Below, one piece after another: positions 46,682-56,713 of a DNA stretch of 64,000 nt (position 1 is its first letter; the number at the start of each line of letters is the position of its first letter). The translations under genes and the position numbers were made by a program. Under the pieces are notes generated by a model. It ran no database searches and was not told where the DNA came from. It saw only the letters and a program-made list of their open reading frames with translations. The stretch is from Ciceribacter sichuanensis (GTDB lineage Bacteria > Pseudomonadota > Alphaproteobacteria > Rhizobiales > Rhizobiaceae): the NCBI RefSeq assembly GCF_024055605.1, contig NZ_JAMXLX010000005.1:1-64000 (forward strand). Reading direction: 5' to 3'.

Positions 46682-47173
46682 TCAGAGGAAAAGGTGCTCG
46701 AGCGGCCCTGCCGGCAGCGAAAGCTGCAGCAGACCGGCAAAGACCAGCCAGATCGCAAGACAGATGGCGATGCCGACCGGAAGAGAGATCCAGAGTTTCC
46801 TTTTGCCGAAAGCGAAAGCCGTGGCCGCAAAGAGGACGCCGGTCGCGATCGAGAACCCGGCGGTCTTCAGGAGCAGCATCTGTCCGGCCAGTCCGCCGAC
46901 GATCCAGAGAACGGGAGAGATTTCCTGATGCTCGCGCTCGGGGAAATCGCGACGAAAGGCGGCGATTGCAGTCCAGACGGCCAGGCCGGCCAGGCAGACG
47001 GCAATCCATTTCGGCACGGTTGCGGGGCCGACGGGAGAATAGCCGGAGACCTCGCCAAGGCGTGCGACGTCCCAGAAGATCAGGCCGGCGAGGGCCGCGA
47101 GGAAGAGGGCGATGAAAAGCGCCGCCCCATCGGGGCGGCGTGTCTCATGCTTCGGGTTCGATCCGGCGCTCAT
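46682..47173 (-). CDS. tctB: Tripartite tricarboxylate transporter, small membrane subunit
   Basis: A 163-residue protein with four predicted helices (for example ALFIALFLAALAGLIFWDVA). It shows the TctB pattern VGPATVPKWIAVCLAGLAV and a C-terminal hydrophobic pair (GIAICLAIWLVFAGLLQL). The sequence is poorly conserved in the family, but the position between tctC (ATGA overlap) and tctA makes the assignment firm. Confidence 0.9.
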   Translation of the reverse strand: MSAGSNPKHETRRPDGAALFIALFLAALAGLIFWDVARLGEVSGYSPVGPATVPKWIAVCLAGLAVWTAIAAFRRDFPEREHQEISPVLWIVGGLAGQMLLLKTAGFSIATGVLFAATAFAFGKRKLWISLPVGIAICLAIWLVFAGLLQLSLPAGPLEHLFL

Positions 47174-48114
47174 TTCACCAGTCCGATGTCCTTGAGGACG
47201 CCTTCGGTGGCGGCAACGTCCTTCTCGAGCTGGGCCTTGAAGGCATCGCCGGACAGATAGGAGTCCTGCCAGCCCTTGGTCTTCAGGATTTCCTGCCAGC
47301 TTGCGGACTTCACCAGCTTCTCGACGTCTGCGGAAACGGCGGCTTCCTGCTCGGGGCTGAGGCCGGGGGCAGCCGCGACCATGCGCCAGTTTTCGACGAC
47401 GACGTCAATGCCGCTTTCCTTCAGCGTCGGTGCTTCCACGCCGGCAAGGCGTTCGGCGCTGGTGACGGCGAGCAGGCGCAGCGTGCCGGACTTGACCTGG
47501 GATTCGAATTCGCCATAGCCGGAAATGCCGGCCGTGACCTGGCTGCCGAGGATTGCGGCCAGCGCTTCACCGCCGCCGGAGAAGGCAATGTAGTTGATCT
47601 TGGTCGGGTCGACGCCTGCTGCCTTGGCGATCAGGCCGACAGCGATGTGGTCGGTACCGCCGGCCGAGCCGCCGCCCCAGGATACCGAACCCGGGTCCTT
47701 CTTCAAGGCTTCGACCAGGTCCGCCATGGTCTGGATCGGGGAAGAGGCCGGAACGACGATCGCCTCGTACTCGCCGGTAAGGCGGGCGATCGGGGTGACG
47801 TCCTTCAAGGTAACCGGCGCCTTGTTGGTCAGGATCGCGCCGACCATGACATAGCCGCCGACGATCAGCGAATTCGCATTGCCCTTGTTCTGGTTGGCAA
47901 ACTGGGCAAGGCCGATGGTGCCGCCGGCGCCGGGAACGTTCTGGACCTGCACGTTGGAGGAGATGCCCTCCTGCTGCATGGCGGTCTGCATCGAACGGGC
48001 CGTCTGGTCCCAGCCGCCGCCCGGGTTGGCGGGCGCGATAATGGTGTAGTCGGCGGCGAATGCCGGAAGCGCCATGGCGCCGGCGAGAATGGATGCGAGG
48101 AAGAAGTGTTTCAC
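47170..48114 (-). CDS. tctC: Tripartite tricarboxylate transporter substrate-binding protein
   Basis: A 314-residue periplasmic receptor of the Bug/TctC family. It has a signal peptide to residue 20 (ALPAFAADY), the ligand-binding loop [15 protein letters not shown] and the second conserved loop [12 protein letters not shown]. The start is a GTG at 48114, preceded by GGAGGACACATC; no ATG is available near. The ligand cannot be read from the sequence; citrate and other di/tricarboxylates are typical. Confidence 0.93.
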   Translation of the reverse strand: MKHFFLASILAGAMALPAFAADYTIIAPANPGGGWDQTARSMQTAMQQEGISSNVQVQNVPGAGGTIGLAQFANQNKGNANSLIVGGYVMVGAILTNKAPVTLKDVTPIARLTGEYEAIVVPASSPIQTMADLVEALKKDPGSVSWGGGSAGGTDHIAVGLIAKAAGVDPTKINYIAFSGGGEALAAILGSQVTAGISGYGEFESQVKSGTLRLLAVTSAERLAGVEAPTLKESGIDVVVENWRMVAAAPGLSPEQEAAVSADVEKLVKSASWQEILKTKGWQDSYLSGDAFKAQLEKDVAATEGVLKDIGLVK

Positions 48115-48289
48115 GATGTGTCCTCCGTCAGGTGCTGCTCTTGCAGCCCGTTTGTTTTGCTGTGCCGGGGGGGAGAACGGTTGCCACCGCTGGTGCCGTG
48201 GCCGAAAAATGCAGATCGTGCCGAAGCTCCTCCCGAGCCTTGGGATCCGCCTCCACGGATTCCAATGACGCCAACGCACCACAGAAAGC

Positions 48290-48305
48290 TGTCATCTAGC
48301 TGACA
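48290..48305. promoter_or_regulatory. Inverted repeat upstream of tctC
   Basis: TGTCATCTAGCTGACA holds 5-bp arms (TGTCA/TGACA) six bases apart, 176 bases before the tctC start, in the gap between tctC and the orphan binding protein. It may be a binding site for the TctD regulator. The rest of the 48115-48351 gap shows nothing else clear. Confidence 0.4.
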
Positions 48306-48351
48306 CCGGTCAAAAATCGTGTGGGTTGACGATCTTGGCAACCTAACTCAT

Positions 48352-49419
48352 TTACTGGAGACGCAAAACCTCGTTCCATCGGTCGATCAGCCGGGCGCGC
48401 TTCACCTGATCGAGGTAAACCATCAGGCCGGGGCTGACGGGGACCGGTCGAAGCTGTGCGCCGAGAAGTTCCCGCATGGTGTTGGCAGTGTTCTCGCCGT
48501 TGACCTCGGGACTGACCGCGGCGATCTGGAGCTTGCGCGCCATCAGGGTCTGGCCCTCCTTCGACATGAAGAATTCGAGGTAAGCGCGGCCGAGATCGGG
48601 CGAGGCGGCGGCCTGGGGCACCAGCCCGATCCGCGACATGACGACGGTATAGTCCTTGGGCAACACGATGCCGACGTCAGGGTGGCGCGAGGCCCAATCG
48701 GCCGCGTAGGAACCGATGATGTTGTAGCCGAGCACGAATCGCCCGTCAGCTATGCGCTCGAGGATGGCGGAGCTGGTGGAATAGAGCTTCACGCCGGCCG
48801 CTCCCATGGTCCGGATGACCGACCAGATGTCGCCGAACTGTTCCTGGTCGCGGGCCATGAACAGGAAGCCGACGCTCGAGCGCTCGATGTCATAGGTGCC
48901 GATCCTGCCGTGGACTTCGTTGCCCTTGCGTTTCAGGTAGTCCACGAACTCGGCGCGGGTGGCCGGCGGTTTCTCGTGGATGAAGCTCGGTTTGTGATAG
49001 ACGAAGACGGCGGGTTCGAAGGTGAGCGCATAGGCGGTGTTGCGCCAGTTCGCCCAGCTCGGCCAGAGATCGCTCATCGGCAGGTCGCTGCGCTGGGCGT
49101 AGCCGTCGTTGCTGAGTTTCACCTGCAGGTCCATGGCGGAGGAGAAGGCGAAGTCGGCGGTCTTCCCCCCGGAATCGGTTTCCTTGACGATGCGGTCGTA
49201 GATTTCGCCGGTCAGCATGTCCTCGTAGCGCACGGCAATGTCGGGATGCGCCTTCTGGAAGGCGGCGATCATCGGTTGGGCAACAGGTTCGTCGAGCGAG
49301 GAATAGACGACGAGCTGCCGCGCCGCCGGGTTTCCCGACAGCGCCGGAAAGACCACCGGCTCCGCCCAGGCCATGGTGGCGGACGTTATGGTCAGCAGCA
49401 GGGCAATGAAACTCCTCAT
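48352..49419 (-). CDS. Orphan periplasmic binding protein (ABC iron/spermidine-type fold) next to tctDE
   Basis: A 355-residue exported protein (signal peptide to about residue 19, MAWAEP) with the type II binding fold of Fe3+/thiamine/polyamine receptors: LVVYSSLDEPVAQPMIAAFQKAHPDI, DFAFSSAMDLQVKL, YNIIGSYAADWA and LPKDYTVVMSRIGL. No permease or ATPase gene is adjacent. It is divergent from the TctD/TctE two-component genes and lies just upstream of tctC in the same direction. It may act as a sensory partner for TctE. The start at 49419 gives the clean signal peptide, but has no ribosome binding site. Confidence 0.85.
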   Translation of the reverse strand: MRSFIALLLTITSATMAWAEPVVFPALSGNPAARQLVVYSSLDEPVAQPMIAAFQKAHPDIAVRYEDMLTGEIYDRIVKETDSGGKTADFAFSSAMDLQVKLSNDGYAQRSDLPMSDLWPSWANWRNTAYALTFEPAVFVYHKPSFIHEKPPATRAEFVDYLKRKGNEVHGRIGTYDIERSSVGFLFMARDQEQFGDIWSVIRTMGAAGVKLYSTSSAILERIADGRFVLGYNIIGSYAADWASRHPDVGIVLPKDYTVVMSRIGLVPQAAASPDLGRAYLEFFMSKEGQTLMARKLQIAAVSPEVNGENTANTMRELLGAQLRPVPVSPGLMVYLDQVKRARLIDRWNEVLRLQ

Positions 49420-49498
49420 GAATTCATATTGCAGAAGCGGAGGGGCGTTCACAAGTGCCGCCCGGCTCTGTAGTTTGAGTGTTCAACGCGCGGGGAGG

Positions 49499-50185
49499 AT
49501 GTCCGTATTGCGCATTCTGCTGGTGGAAGACAATACGGCGCTGGCCGACGGCCTGTCCGCGATCCTGCGCGGCAGCGGCTATGCCGTGGATGTCGTGCAC
49601 GACGGTGCGTCCGCCGAAGCGGTGACTGCCACGGAAAGTTTTGACCTTGTCATCCTCGATCTCAACCTCCCCGACATGGGCGGGCTCGACGTGCTGAAGG
49701 GCATGCGCGCCCGCCAGAGCAAGGCGGCGGTGCTGATCCTCACGGCGCGTGGCGCAACGGAAGAGCGCGTTCGCGGCCTTGATCTCGGCGCGGACGACTA
49801 CATGAGCAAGCCGTTCGATGTCAGCGAGCTGGAGGCGCGCGTCCGGGTTCTTCTGAGGCGGCAGGCCGGCCTGCGCTCGTCGGCGGTTCATTACGGCAAG
49901 GTTTCGCTCGATCTCAACTCGCGCAGCTTTTCGGCGGATGGCGCGCCTATAGACCTGCCGGCCCGTGAGCTCGGCCTGCTGGAACTGCTTTTCCTTCGCG
50001 CCGGCAAGGTGGTCTCCAAGGAGGCGATCATGCAGTCGCTCGCGGCCTTCGACGACGATCTGAGCGCCAATGCCATCGAGCAATATGTCAGCCGGTTGCG
50101 CCGGCGGCTGGCGCCTTACGGTCTGACAGTCAAGACGGCGCGCGGCATCGGCTATTATCTCGACCGGCCATCGGAATCGGCATGA
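49499..50185 (+). CDS. tctD: OmpR-family response regulator, TctD type
   Basis: A 228-residue regulator with a receiver domain (LRILLVEDNTALADGL; phosphoacceptor D54 in VILDLNLPD; K104 in MSKPFD) and a C-terminal winged helix (LPARELGLLELLFLRAGKVVSK, YVSRLRRRLAPYG). The GGGGAGG ribosome binding site abuts the ATG at 49499. A TTG at 49508, nine bases from that site, would give the more usual MRILLVEDN start and may be the real one. It overlaps tctE by ATGA and should control tctCBA. Confidence 0.92.
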   Translation: MSVLRILLVEDNTALADGLSAILRGSGYAVDVVHDGASAEAVTATESFDLVILDLNLPDMGGLDVLKGMRARQSKAAVLILTARGATEERVRGLDLGADDYMSKPFDVSELEARVRVLLRRQAGLRSSAVHYGKVSLDLNSRSFSADGAPIDLPARELGLLELLFLRAGKVVSKEAIMQSLAAFDDDLSANAIEQYVSRLRRRLAPYGLTVKTARGIGYYLDRPSESA

Positions 50186-51573
50186 CGGTGTCGGTCTATT
50201 CGCTTCGGCGTCAACTGCTCGGATGGCTGCTTCTCGCGACGCTCATCATGGGCATTCTCGCGTTGATCGACACCTATCGCGACGCCGTGCGGACGGCGGA
50301 TGCGGTGTCCGACCGGGTGCTTGCGGGGTCCGCCATGGCGATTGCCGAACGCGTGATCGTATCGGAAGATGGCGATCTGCAGGTCGACATTCCCTATGTC
50401 GCACTGGAAATGCTGACGTCGGCTGCGCAGGACCGGGTGTTCTATCGCGTCGACGGACCTCCGGGGCAGTTCATCACCGGCTACCAGAACCTGCCGACCT
50501 TCACCGATCTTAGGGGGCAACCGGCCTTCTACACGGATGCAATCTTCCGCGGCGAACGGATCCGCATCGCCGTGCTGCAACGCTCCGCTTCGACCGGCAT
50601 CAACTCGGTTCCGTTTTCCGTAACCGTTGCCGAAACCACGATTGCCCGCCGGCAACTTGCCCGTTCGATCCTGATCAACTCGGCGGCGCGTCTCGGTCTG
50701 ATGATCGCCGTTGCGGCAGCGATCGTCTGGATTGCGGTCACCTTTTCGCTGAGGCCGCTCTACCGGCTCAGCGACGCGATCTCGGAGCGAAGCCCCGATG
50801 ACCTTCATCCGATTGAACAGTCGGTGCCGAGCGAGGTGCAGGGGCTGGTCGATACCGTCAATTTCTTCATGACGCGACTGGCTTCGGCGCTGGCGGCGTT
50901 GCGAAACTTCACCGGCAATGCCAGCCACCAGCTTCGAACACCGCTTGCCATCGTGCGCACCCAGCTCGAGCTTGCCCAGAGGGCAACGACACTCGAAGAG
51001 GCGCGCGCTGCGGCAAAGGAGGGCGACAAGGCGGTGGTCCATGCCGAGCGCGTGCTGGCGCAATTGCTGCTGATGGCCAAGATCGATTCCGTCGAGCCGG
51101 AGGCGCGGCAGATGCCGGAGCCTATCGACCTCGTGGCGCTCGTCCGGCAGATCACCGCCGACAAGGTGCCTTCGGCGGCAAAAGCCTCCGTCGATCTCGG
51201 TTTCGAGGGTGAGGGGAGCGCATGGGTGGCGGCCGAACCTCTCCTGGTCGGAGAGCTTCTCGGCAACCTGATCGGAAACGCCATCGCCTATGCCGGCTGC
51301 AATGCAGAGGTCACGGTACGCGTGAACCAGCGGGACGATTGCGTTCGACTGGAGGTCGAGGACGATGGGCCGGGTATCCCGGCCTCGCGCATGGAGAGCC
51401 TGAAACAGCGTTTCGTTCGCGGGGAGCGCGGCGAGGGCCTTGGCCTCGGCCTTGCAATCGTCGAGGAAATCGCCCGGCTTTTCGGCGGTACGTTCCAGCT
51501 TGCGCAGGGTCGGAACGACCGAGGACTGCTTGCTGTTGTGACGTTTCCGGTCGCGGTCGCCCCGCAAGACTGA
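50182..51573 (+). CDS. tctE: Sensor histidine kinase, TctE type
   Basis: A 463-residue inner-membrane kinase. Helices lie at residues 11-29 and about 170-190, with a periplasmic sensor domain of about 140 residues between. The phosphorylated histidine is H249 in NASHQLRTPLAIV, and the ATPase part has LIGNAIAYAG, VEDDGPGIP and GEGLGLGLAIVEEIA. Family members sense tricarboxylates, sometimes with the help of a binding protein. The paired TctD lies directly upstream. Confidence 0.92.
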   Translation: MTVSVYSLRRQLLGWLLLATLIMGILALIDTYRDAVRTADAVSDRVLAGSAMAIAERVIVSEDGDLQVDIPYVALEMLTSAAQDRVFYRVDGPPGQFITGYQNLPTFTDLRGQPAFYTDAIFRGERIRIAVLQRSASTGINSVPFSVTVAETTIARRQLARSILINSAARLGLMIAVAAAIVWIAVTFSLRPLYRLSDAISERSPDDLHPIEQSVPSEVQGLVDTVNFFMTRLASALAALRNFTGNASHQLRTPLAIVRTQLELAQRATTLEEARAAAKEGDKAVVHAERVLAQLLLMAKIDSVEPEARQMPEPIDLVALVRQITADKVPSAAKASVDLGFEGEGSAWVAAEPLLVGELLGNLIGNAIAYAGCNAEVTVRVNQRDDCVRLEVEDDGPGIPASRMESLKQRFVRGERGEGLGLGLAIVEEIARLFGGTFQLAQGRNDRGLLAVVTFPVAVAPQD

Positions 51574-51590
51574 TGAAGGCCTGCGGGGCG
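51558..51590. terminator. Hairpin between convergent tctE and the ABC exporter operon
   Basis: Nine-bp arms CGCCCCGCA (51558-51566) and TGCGGGGCG (51582-51590) span the tctE stop. The stem can serve both converging transcripts; there is no long T-run. Confidence 0.5.
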
Positions 51591-51597
51591 TTGATGC

Positions 51598-52710
51598 CTA
51601 GCGAAGGAAGGCCCGGAAGCGGCCGAGCGCGAAGGTGAAGAGCACCGTTCCGATTGCCGTGAGCCACAGGAATTGCGGCCAGACCACGTCCAGTCCCGCT
51701 CCACGGAAGAGGATCGACTGCGCCAGCGAGATGAAGTGCGTGTTGGGTGCGAAGGACATGATGAGCTGGATGATCTCGGGCATGCTTTCGCGCGGGGTCA
51801 TGCCGCCGGAGAGTACCTGCAGCGGCAAGAGGACCAGCATCAGCAACAGCCCGAACTGGGGCATGGAGCCGGCGACAGTGGCCAGGAAGATGCCGAGCGA
51901 GGTTGCCGCAAAGAGCTGGAGCGCCGTGCCGACCACGAACAGTGGCACGGAACCCTGAAGCGGTACGCTGAGCAAGTAATGTACCACGAAGACCAGTGAG
52001 AAGGTCGATGCGACGAGCACCACCAGGCTCATCGCCAGCACCTTGCTGATCATGATTTCCAGTGCCGTGACCGGCATGACCAGCAGATGCTCGATCGTAC
52101 CGTGTTCGCGTTCGCGGATGAGGGCGGCGCCCGTCAGGATGATCGACAGCATCGTGATGTTCATGATGATGTTGTTGATCGCGCCGAACCAGGTGTTGTC
52201 GAGCTGGGGATTGAAGCGGGCACGGAGCGCCAGTTCCACCGGCACGGCAGTCGCGCTGCGGTAACGGTTGACGAACTCGCTGATCTCACTGTTGACGATG
52301 TTCTGGATGTAGCCCGCGCCGGTGAAGGCCTGGGTCATGCGGGTCGCATCGACGTTGAGCTGCAGGGCCGGCGCGCGTCCTGCAAGCACGTCCTGCTGGA
52401 AGTTGACCGGAATGTTGAGGGCGAAGGTTGCCTGCCCGGAGTCCATCCGCTTGTCCATTTCCGCAGCCGTGATCAGCTCGGGTTTGGTGAAATACGGCGG
52501 ATAGAAAGCATCGGTCAGACGCGTCGAAAGCTGCGAGCGATCCTCGTCGACGATCGCGATTGCCGCCATGTTGAGGACCTGCGGCAGGGCGCGCGCCTCG
52601 GTATAGATCGACAGGGTGAAGGAATAGAGGATGAAGGCGAAGAGCATGCGATCCTGCATCAGGCCGCGCAATTCTTTCAGGATCAGATTGCCGATATGAC
52701 GGATGCGCAT
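51598..52710 (-). CDS. ABC-2 type exporter permease (YhhJ-like)
   Basis: A 370-residue membrane protein with one N-terminal helix, a large periplasmic domain and five C-terminal helices. The YhhJ/ABC-2 signature is visible: IGNLILKELRGLMQDRMLFAFI, EREHGTIEHLLVMPVT and LSGGMTPRESMPEIIQLIMSF. It follows the ATPase/permease fusion by 4 bases and completes an RND-independent drug or lipid exporter with the HlyD-type adaptor. Confidence 0.9.
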   Translation of the reverse strand: MRIRHIGNLILKELRGLMQDRMLFAFILYSFTLSIYTEARALPQVLNMAAIAIVDEDRSQLSTRLTDAFYPPYFTKPELITAAEMDKRMDSGQATFALNIPVNFQQDVLAGRAPALQLNVDATRMTQAFTGAGYIQNIVNSEISEFVNRYRSATAVPVELALRARFNPQLDNTWFGAINNIIMNITMLSIILTGAALIREREHGTIEHLLVMPVTALEIMISKVLAMSLVVLVASTFSLVFVVHYLLSVPLQGSVPLFVVGTALQLFAATSLGIFLATVAGSMPQFGLLLMLVLLPLQVLSGGMTPRESMPEIIQLIMSFAPNTHFISLAQSILFRGAGLDVVWPQFLWLTAIGTVLFTFALGRFRAFLR

Positions 52711-52714
52711 GGGG

Positions 52715-55504
52715 CTACTTCTCCTGCTTCTTGAGGAAAATCGTCGTCAACCCGATGAGAACCGGGATCGAGACGAGGAGATACAGGATTTCTTTCTGCA
52801 CGTCGGCAAGGCCGAGCGCCTTGGAGAAGGTGCCGCGCGCGATCGTGACGAAATGGGTGGTCGGGTAGTAGGTGCCGATGATCTGTCCCGCACCCTTCAG
52901 CGACGAGACGGGATCGATGATGCCGCCATACTGCACCGCCGGGATCATGGTCAGCAGCGCCGTGCCCAGGAGGGCGGCGATCTGGCTCGACACGAAGGTC
53001 GAGATCAGCATGCCCAATGCCGTCGTGCAGGTCACGTAGAGCAGGGCCGCGAGCGCGAAGGCTCCGAAACTGCCGGTGAAGGGAACCCGGAAAACCACGA
53101 TCGCGAAGGCCGTCAGCAAAAGGAAGTTCATCATCGCCAGCGCGATGTAGGGCAACTGCTTGCCGAGCAGGAATTCGAGCCGGGTCGTCGGCGTGACGTA
53201 GAAGTTGATGATCGAGCCGAGTTCCTTTTCGCGCACAACGCTCAACGCGGCGAGAATGGCCGGGATGATCAGCAAGAGCAGTGGAATGACAGCGGGCGCC
53301 ATGGCCACAAGGCTCTTGACGTCCGGATTGTAGCGGTAGCGCGTTTCCAGCGAAAAATTGCCTGTTGCGGCCGCATCGCCATAGGCTTCGCGGATCTTCT
53401 CGGTGAGCCAGTGGGCATGCACGCCCTGAACGTAGCCGCTGAGGGTCTCTGCCCGCGTCGGCATTGCGCCGTCGATCCATGCCCCGATTTGCGGCGTGGC
53501 GCCTCTGAGAGCGTCACGGCCGAAATTCGGCGGTATCTCGATGGCGAGGCTGATCTCGCCGCTGCGCATGCGTTTGTCTAGATCGGCATAATCGGTGATC
53601 GGCGGCTTCTCGATGAAATAACGGGAGCCGGAGAACTGCTGGATATAGTCGTCGCTGATTGTGGTGCGGTCATGATCCAGCACCGCGAAACTCAGGTCGT
53701 CGACATCGAGATTGATGCCGTAGCCGATGACGAACATCAGGATGACACTGCCGAAGACGGCAAGGGTCCCGCGGATCGGATCGCGTTGCAGTTCCAGCAT
53801 TTCACGGCGCGAATAGCTGAGCATGCGCATGAAATCGAAAAAGCGGGAACTCTTGCGGGCCAGAGCCGGGGTAGGGGTGGCTTCCGCCGGAGCCTCGATT
53901 GTCGCCGCAGTCTGAGACGGTGCCGCAGTCTCCGCGTCGCCTACCTTGGCGATGGCATCCTCAAGGTAGGCGATGAAGGCTTCCTCAAGCGTTGCCGCGC
54001 CCCGTTTGGCGACAATTTCCGCCGGCTTGTCGCTGATCAGCACCGTGCCGGCATGCATCAGAGAGATGCGGTCGCAGCGTTCCGCCTCGTTCATGAAATG
54101 GGTGGAGACGAAGATCGTCACGCCGTCCTTGCGCGAGAGGTCGGCAAGAATCTGCCAGAAATTGTCACGCGCGATCGGGTCTACGCCGGAGGTGGGCTCG
54201 TCGAGGATCAGGATTTCCGGCCCATGCACCATGGCGACGGCAAGCGACAGGCGCTGGCGGATGCCGAGCGGCAGGGCCTCCGGCAGCGTATCCATGATGT
54301 CCGTCAGGTCGAAGCGCTCGGCCATTTCGCGAATGCGGGGCTCGATCCTGTCCGATGGAAGCTCGAACAACTTGGCATGCAGTTCGAGGTTCTGGCGCAC
54401 TGTCAGCTCGGTATAGAGCGAGAAGGCCTGGCTCATGTAGCCGATGCGCTGGCGGGCCGCGAGGTCGGAGCTTTCGAGTTCCTTGCCGAAGAGTTTTGCC
54501 GTGCCTTCCGATGCCTGCAAAAGGCCCGTCAGCATCTTCATCGTGGTGGTCTTGCCGCAGCCATTCGATCCGAGGAAGCCGAAGATTTCCCCGCGCTCGA
54601 TCCGGAAGCTGACGTCGTTGACGGCGGTGAAATCGCCGAACCGCATCGAAAGATGCTCCGCCTCGATGGCGATCTCGCCATCCATGGCGGGGTCTCTGGG
54701 CGGAATGACCAGAGCGCCGTGACCGCTGCGCTTGTCTTCCGGCAGAAGGGCGATGAAAGCGTCGTCGACGTTCGATGTGCCGGTGCGTTCCAGCAGTTCC
54801 TGCGGGGTGCCGGTTGCGAGCAGCCGGCCTTCGTCCATGGCGACGAGCCAGTCGAAGCGGGCGGCTTCTTCCATGTAGGCGGTGGCGACGATAACGGCCA
54901 TGCCCGGCCGGCCGGCCCGGATGTGGTCGATCAGTTCCCAGAACTGCCTGCGAGACAAGGGGTCGACACCGGTCGTCGGCTCGTCGAGGATCAGGAGGTC
55001 CGGATCGTGGATCAGCGAGCAGCAAAGGCTGAGCTTTTGCTTCATGCCGCCCGAAAGCTTGCCGGCGGGGCGGTCGGCAAAGGGCGCTAGGCCGGTGCTC
55101 TCCAGCAGTTCGGCGATGCGGCGTTCGCGCTCCTTGCGGCTGTGCCCGAAAAGCTGGCCGAAGAAGTCGATGTTTTCGAAAACCGAGAGCGTCGGATAGA
55201 GGTTCTTGCCGAGCCCCTGCGGCATGTAGGCGATGCGCGGGCAGGTTCTCGCCCGGTGTCCCGCATCGACCATGCTGCCGCCCAGCACCTCCACCTCGCC
55301 GGCCTGAATGGCGCGAGCGCCGGCGATCAGCGCAAGCAGGCTCGACTTGCCGACACCGTCAGGACCGACGAGCCCCACCAGTCCGTCACCGGGAATGTCG
55401 AGCGTGATGGAATCGAGCGCCTTCGTCTTGCCGTAGCTCAAAGAAACATTGCGCAGGCTGGCGACGGAGGACGACGCGCTCACCGATGGAAGATCGGAGC
55501 TCAT
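52715..55504 (-). CDS. ABC exporter fusion: two ATPase domains plus ABC-2 permease (RbbA/YhiH-like)
   Basis: A 929-residue protein. Residues about 10-240 form a first ATPase (Walker [10 protein letters not shown], signature LSGGMKQKL, Walker [13 protein letters not shown]). Residues about 290-520 form a second ATPase (GSNGCGKTT, Walker [13 protein letters not shown]). The last 370 residues are an ABC-2 permease ([21 protein letters not shown] to the terminal helix). The architecture equals E. coli RbbA/YhiH. It overlaps the HlyD-type gene by ATGA, so adaptor, fusion and second permease make one operon. Confidence 0.92.
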   Translation of the reverse strand: MSSDLPSVSASSSVASLRNVSLSYGKTKALDSITLDIPGDGLVGLVGPDGVGKSSLLALIAGARAIQAGEVEVLGGSMVDAGHRARTCPRIAYMPQGLGKNLYPTLSVFENIDFFGQLFGHSRKERERRIAELLESTGLAPFADRPAGKLSGGMKQKLSLCCSLIHDPDLLILDEPTTGVDPLSRRQFWELIDHIRAGRPGMAVIVATAYMEEAARFDWLVAMDEGRLLATGTPQELLERTGTSNVDDAFIALLPEDKRSGHGALVIPPRDPAMDGEIAIEAEHLSMRFGDFTAVNDVSFRIERGEIFGFLGSNGCGKTTTMKMLTGLLQASEGTAKLFGKELESSDLAARQRIGYMSQAFSLYTELTVRQNLELHAKLFELPSDRIEPRIREMAERFDLTDIMDTLPEALPLGIRQRLSLAVAMVHGPEILILDEPTSGVDPIARDNFWQILADLSRKDGVTIFVSTHFMNEAERCDRISLMHAGTVLISDKPAEIVAKRGAATLEEAFIAYLEDAIAKVGDAETAAPSQTAATIEAPAEATPTPALARKSSRFFDFMRMLSYSRREMLELQRDPIRGTLAVFGSVILMFVIGYGINLDVDDLSFAVLDHDRTTISDDYIQQFSGSRYFIEKPPITDYADLDKRMRSGEISLAIEIPPNFGRDALRGATPQIGAWIDGAMPTRAETLSGYVQGVHAHWLTEKIREAYGDAAATGNFSLETRYRYNPDVKSLVAMAPAVIPLLLLIIPAILAALSVVREKELGSIINFYVTPTTRLEFLLGKQLPYIALAMMNFLLLTAFAIVVFRVPFTGSFGAFALAALLYVTCTTALGMLISTFVSSQIAALLGTALLTMIPAVQYGGIIDPVSSLKGAGQIIGTYYPTTHFVTIARGTFSKALGLADVQKEILYLLVSIPVLIGLTTIFLKKQEK

Positions 55505-56574
55505 TGGACGAGCTTGCCCTCCAGATCGGCCGGCCAGGGCGTATCGGCATCGACGCGGACATAGGCCACGCCGGGCACGCCGGTCTTCACGAGTTGGATG
55601 TATTTCTGCAGGAGTTCGGGCTTGATCTTGGCCTTGACCCGGAACATCAGCTTTTCGCGCTCGACCGCCGTTTCAACCGATTTCGGGGTGAACTGCGCGA
55701 CGCTGGCGACATAGGAGACCGTGGCCGGGATCAGAGAGTCCGGCAAGGCGTCGAGTTTCAGGCGAACCTCGGAGCCGATGGCCAGCCGGCCGGCGGAATC
55801 CGTCGGCAGGAAGAAGCTCATGTAGACGTCGCCGAGATCGACGAGGTTGACCACGCGGCCGCCGCCGGCAACGATTTCGCCGGGCTGAGCGACGCGGAAC
55901 TGCACGCGACCGTCGCGGGGAGCCGTCAACAGGCTGTCCTCGATCTGCGTCTTGATGGTGTCGATGGCGGCTTTCGCGGCATCGGCTGCGGCCCTGGCAT
56001 CGACGACCTGCGCATTGGCCGAGCTGATGCCGGCATCGGCGGCAGCGGATTCCGCTTCGGCGGCGGCAACCGCGGCGCGGGCGCCTTCGACGGCAAAGCG
56101 TGCGTCTTCAAGCTGCTGCGTGGAAATGGTGCTCGACTTCGCCAGCTGTTCGGCGCGGGCCTGCTGGTTCATGGCGCTTTCGAGCTGGACCTTGCGCTGG
56201 GCGATCGCTGCTTCGGCGGCTCGCTTTTCCGCATTGCGCTGGACGACCTGTGCATTGGCGGTTTCGATGCTGATCTCGGCACGGCGTGACTGAGCCTCGG
56301 CCTGCTTGAGCTGGGTGTCGAGTTCGCGGGTGTCGATCTGGGCAATCCTGTCGCCGGTTTTGACGAAATCACCTTCGTCCACGAAGATCTCGCTGATACG
56401 GCCGGCGAACTTGGCAGCCACATCGACCTCGACGGCTTCGATGCGGCCATTGCCGCTTGCGATTCCTGCCGGGAGTTCGGAAGAAGCAATCGACTGCCAC
56501 ACGTAGTAGCCGCCGCCTGCGGCAGCCGCCACCACGATTGCCAGAATGATGCCGTTCAGTTTGGGAAGTTTCAC
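55501..56574 (-). CDS. HlyD-family periplasmic adaptor (YhiI-like)
   Basis: A 357-residue membrane fusion protein anchored by one N-terminal helix ([18 protein letters not shown]). It has a split lipoyl/barrel-sandwich domain ([26 protein letters not shown]), a long alanine-rich coiled-coil hairpin at residues 85-200, and a C-terminal beta-barrel ([21 protein letters not shown]). It should link the inner-membrane exporter to an outer-membrane channel, which is not encoded here. Confidence 0.92.
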   Translation of the reverse strand: MKLPKLNGIILAIVVAAAAGGGYYVWQSIASSELPAGIASGNGRIEAVEVDVAAKFAGRISEIFVDEGDFVKTGDRIAQIDTRELDTQLKQAEAQSRRAEISIETANAQVVQRNAEKRAAEAAIAQRKVQLESAMNQQARAEQLAKSSTISTQQLEDARFAVEGARAAVAAAEAESAAADAGISSANAQVVDARAAADAAKAAIDTIKTQIEDSLLTAPRDGRVQFRVAQPGEIVAGGGRVVNLVDLGDVYMSFFLPTDSAGRLAIGSEVRLKLDALPDSLIPATVSYVASVAQFTPKSVETAVEREKLMFRVKAKIKPELLQKYIQLVKTGVPGVAYVRVDADTPWPADLEGKLVQ

Positions 56575-56632
56575 CGGTAGCCCCCGTGTCGAAATGCGTT
56601 TTCCTCTTTCGCAAAGAGGTACGCGCCACGTC

Positions 56633-56646
56633 TAATCATTTGATTA
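56633..56646. promoter_or_regulatory. Palindrome upstream of the HlyD-type operon
   Basis: TAATCATTTGATTA is a perfect 6+2+6 palindrome 59 bases before the adaptor ATG. It has the size and AT content of a TetR- or MarR-type operator. No such regulator gene is in the window. Confidence 0.4.
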
Positions 56647-56713
56647 AAACAACATGGATTTCGCAGATGCAATAGCGTCCGGGTGACAGTCTCCAAGAAA
56701 CTGGAGACTTCGT

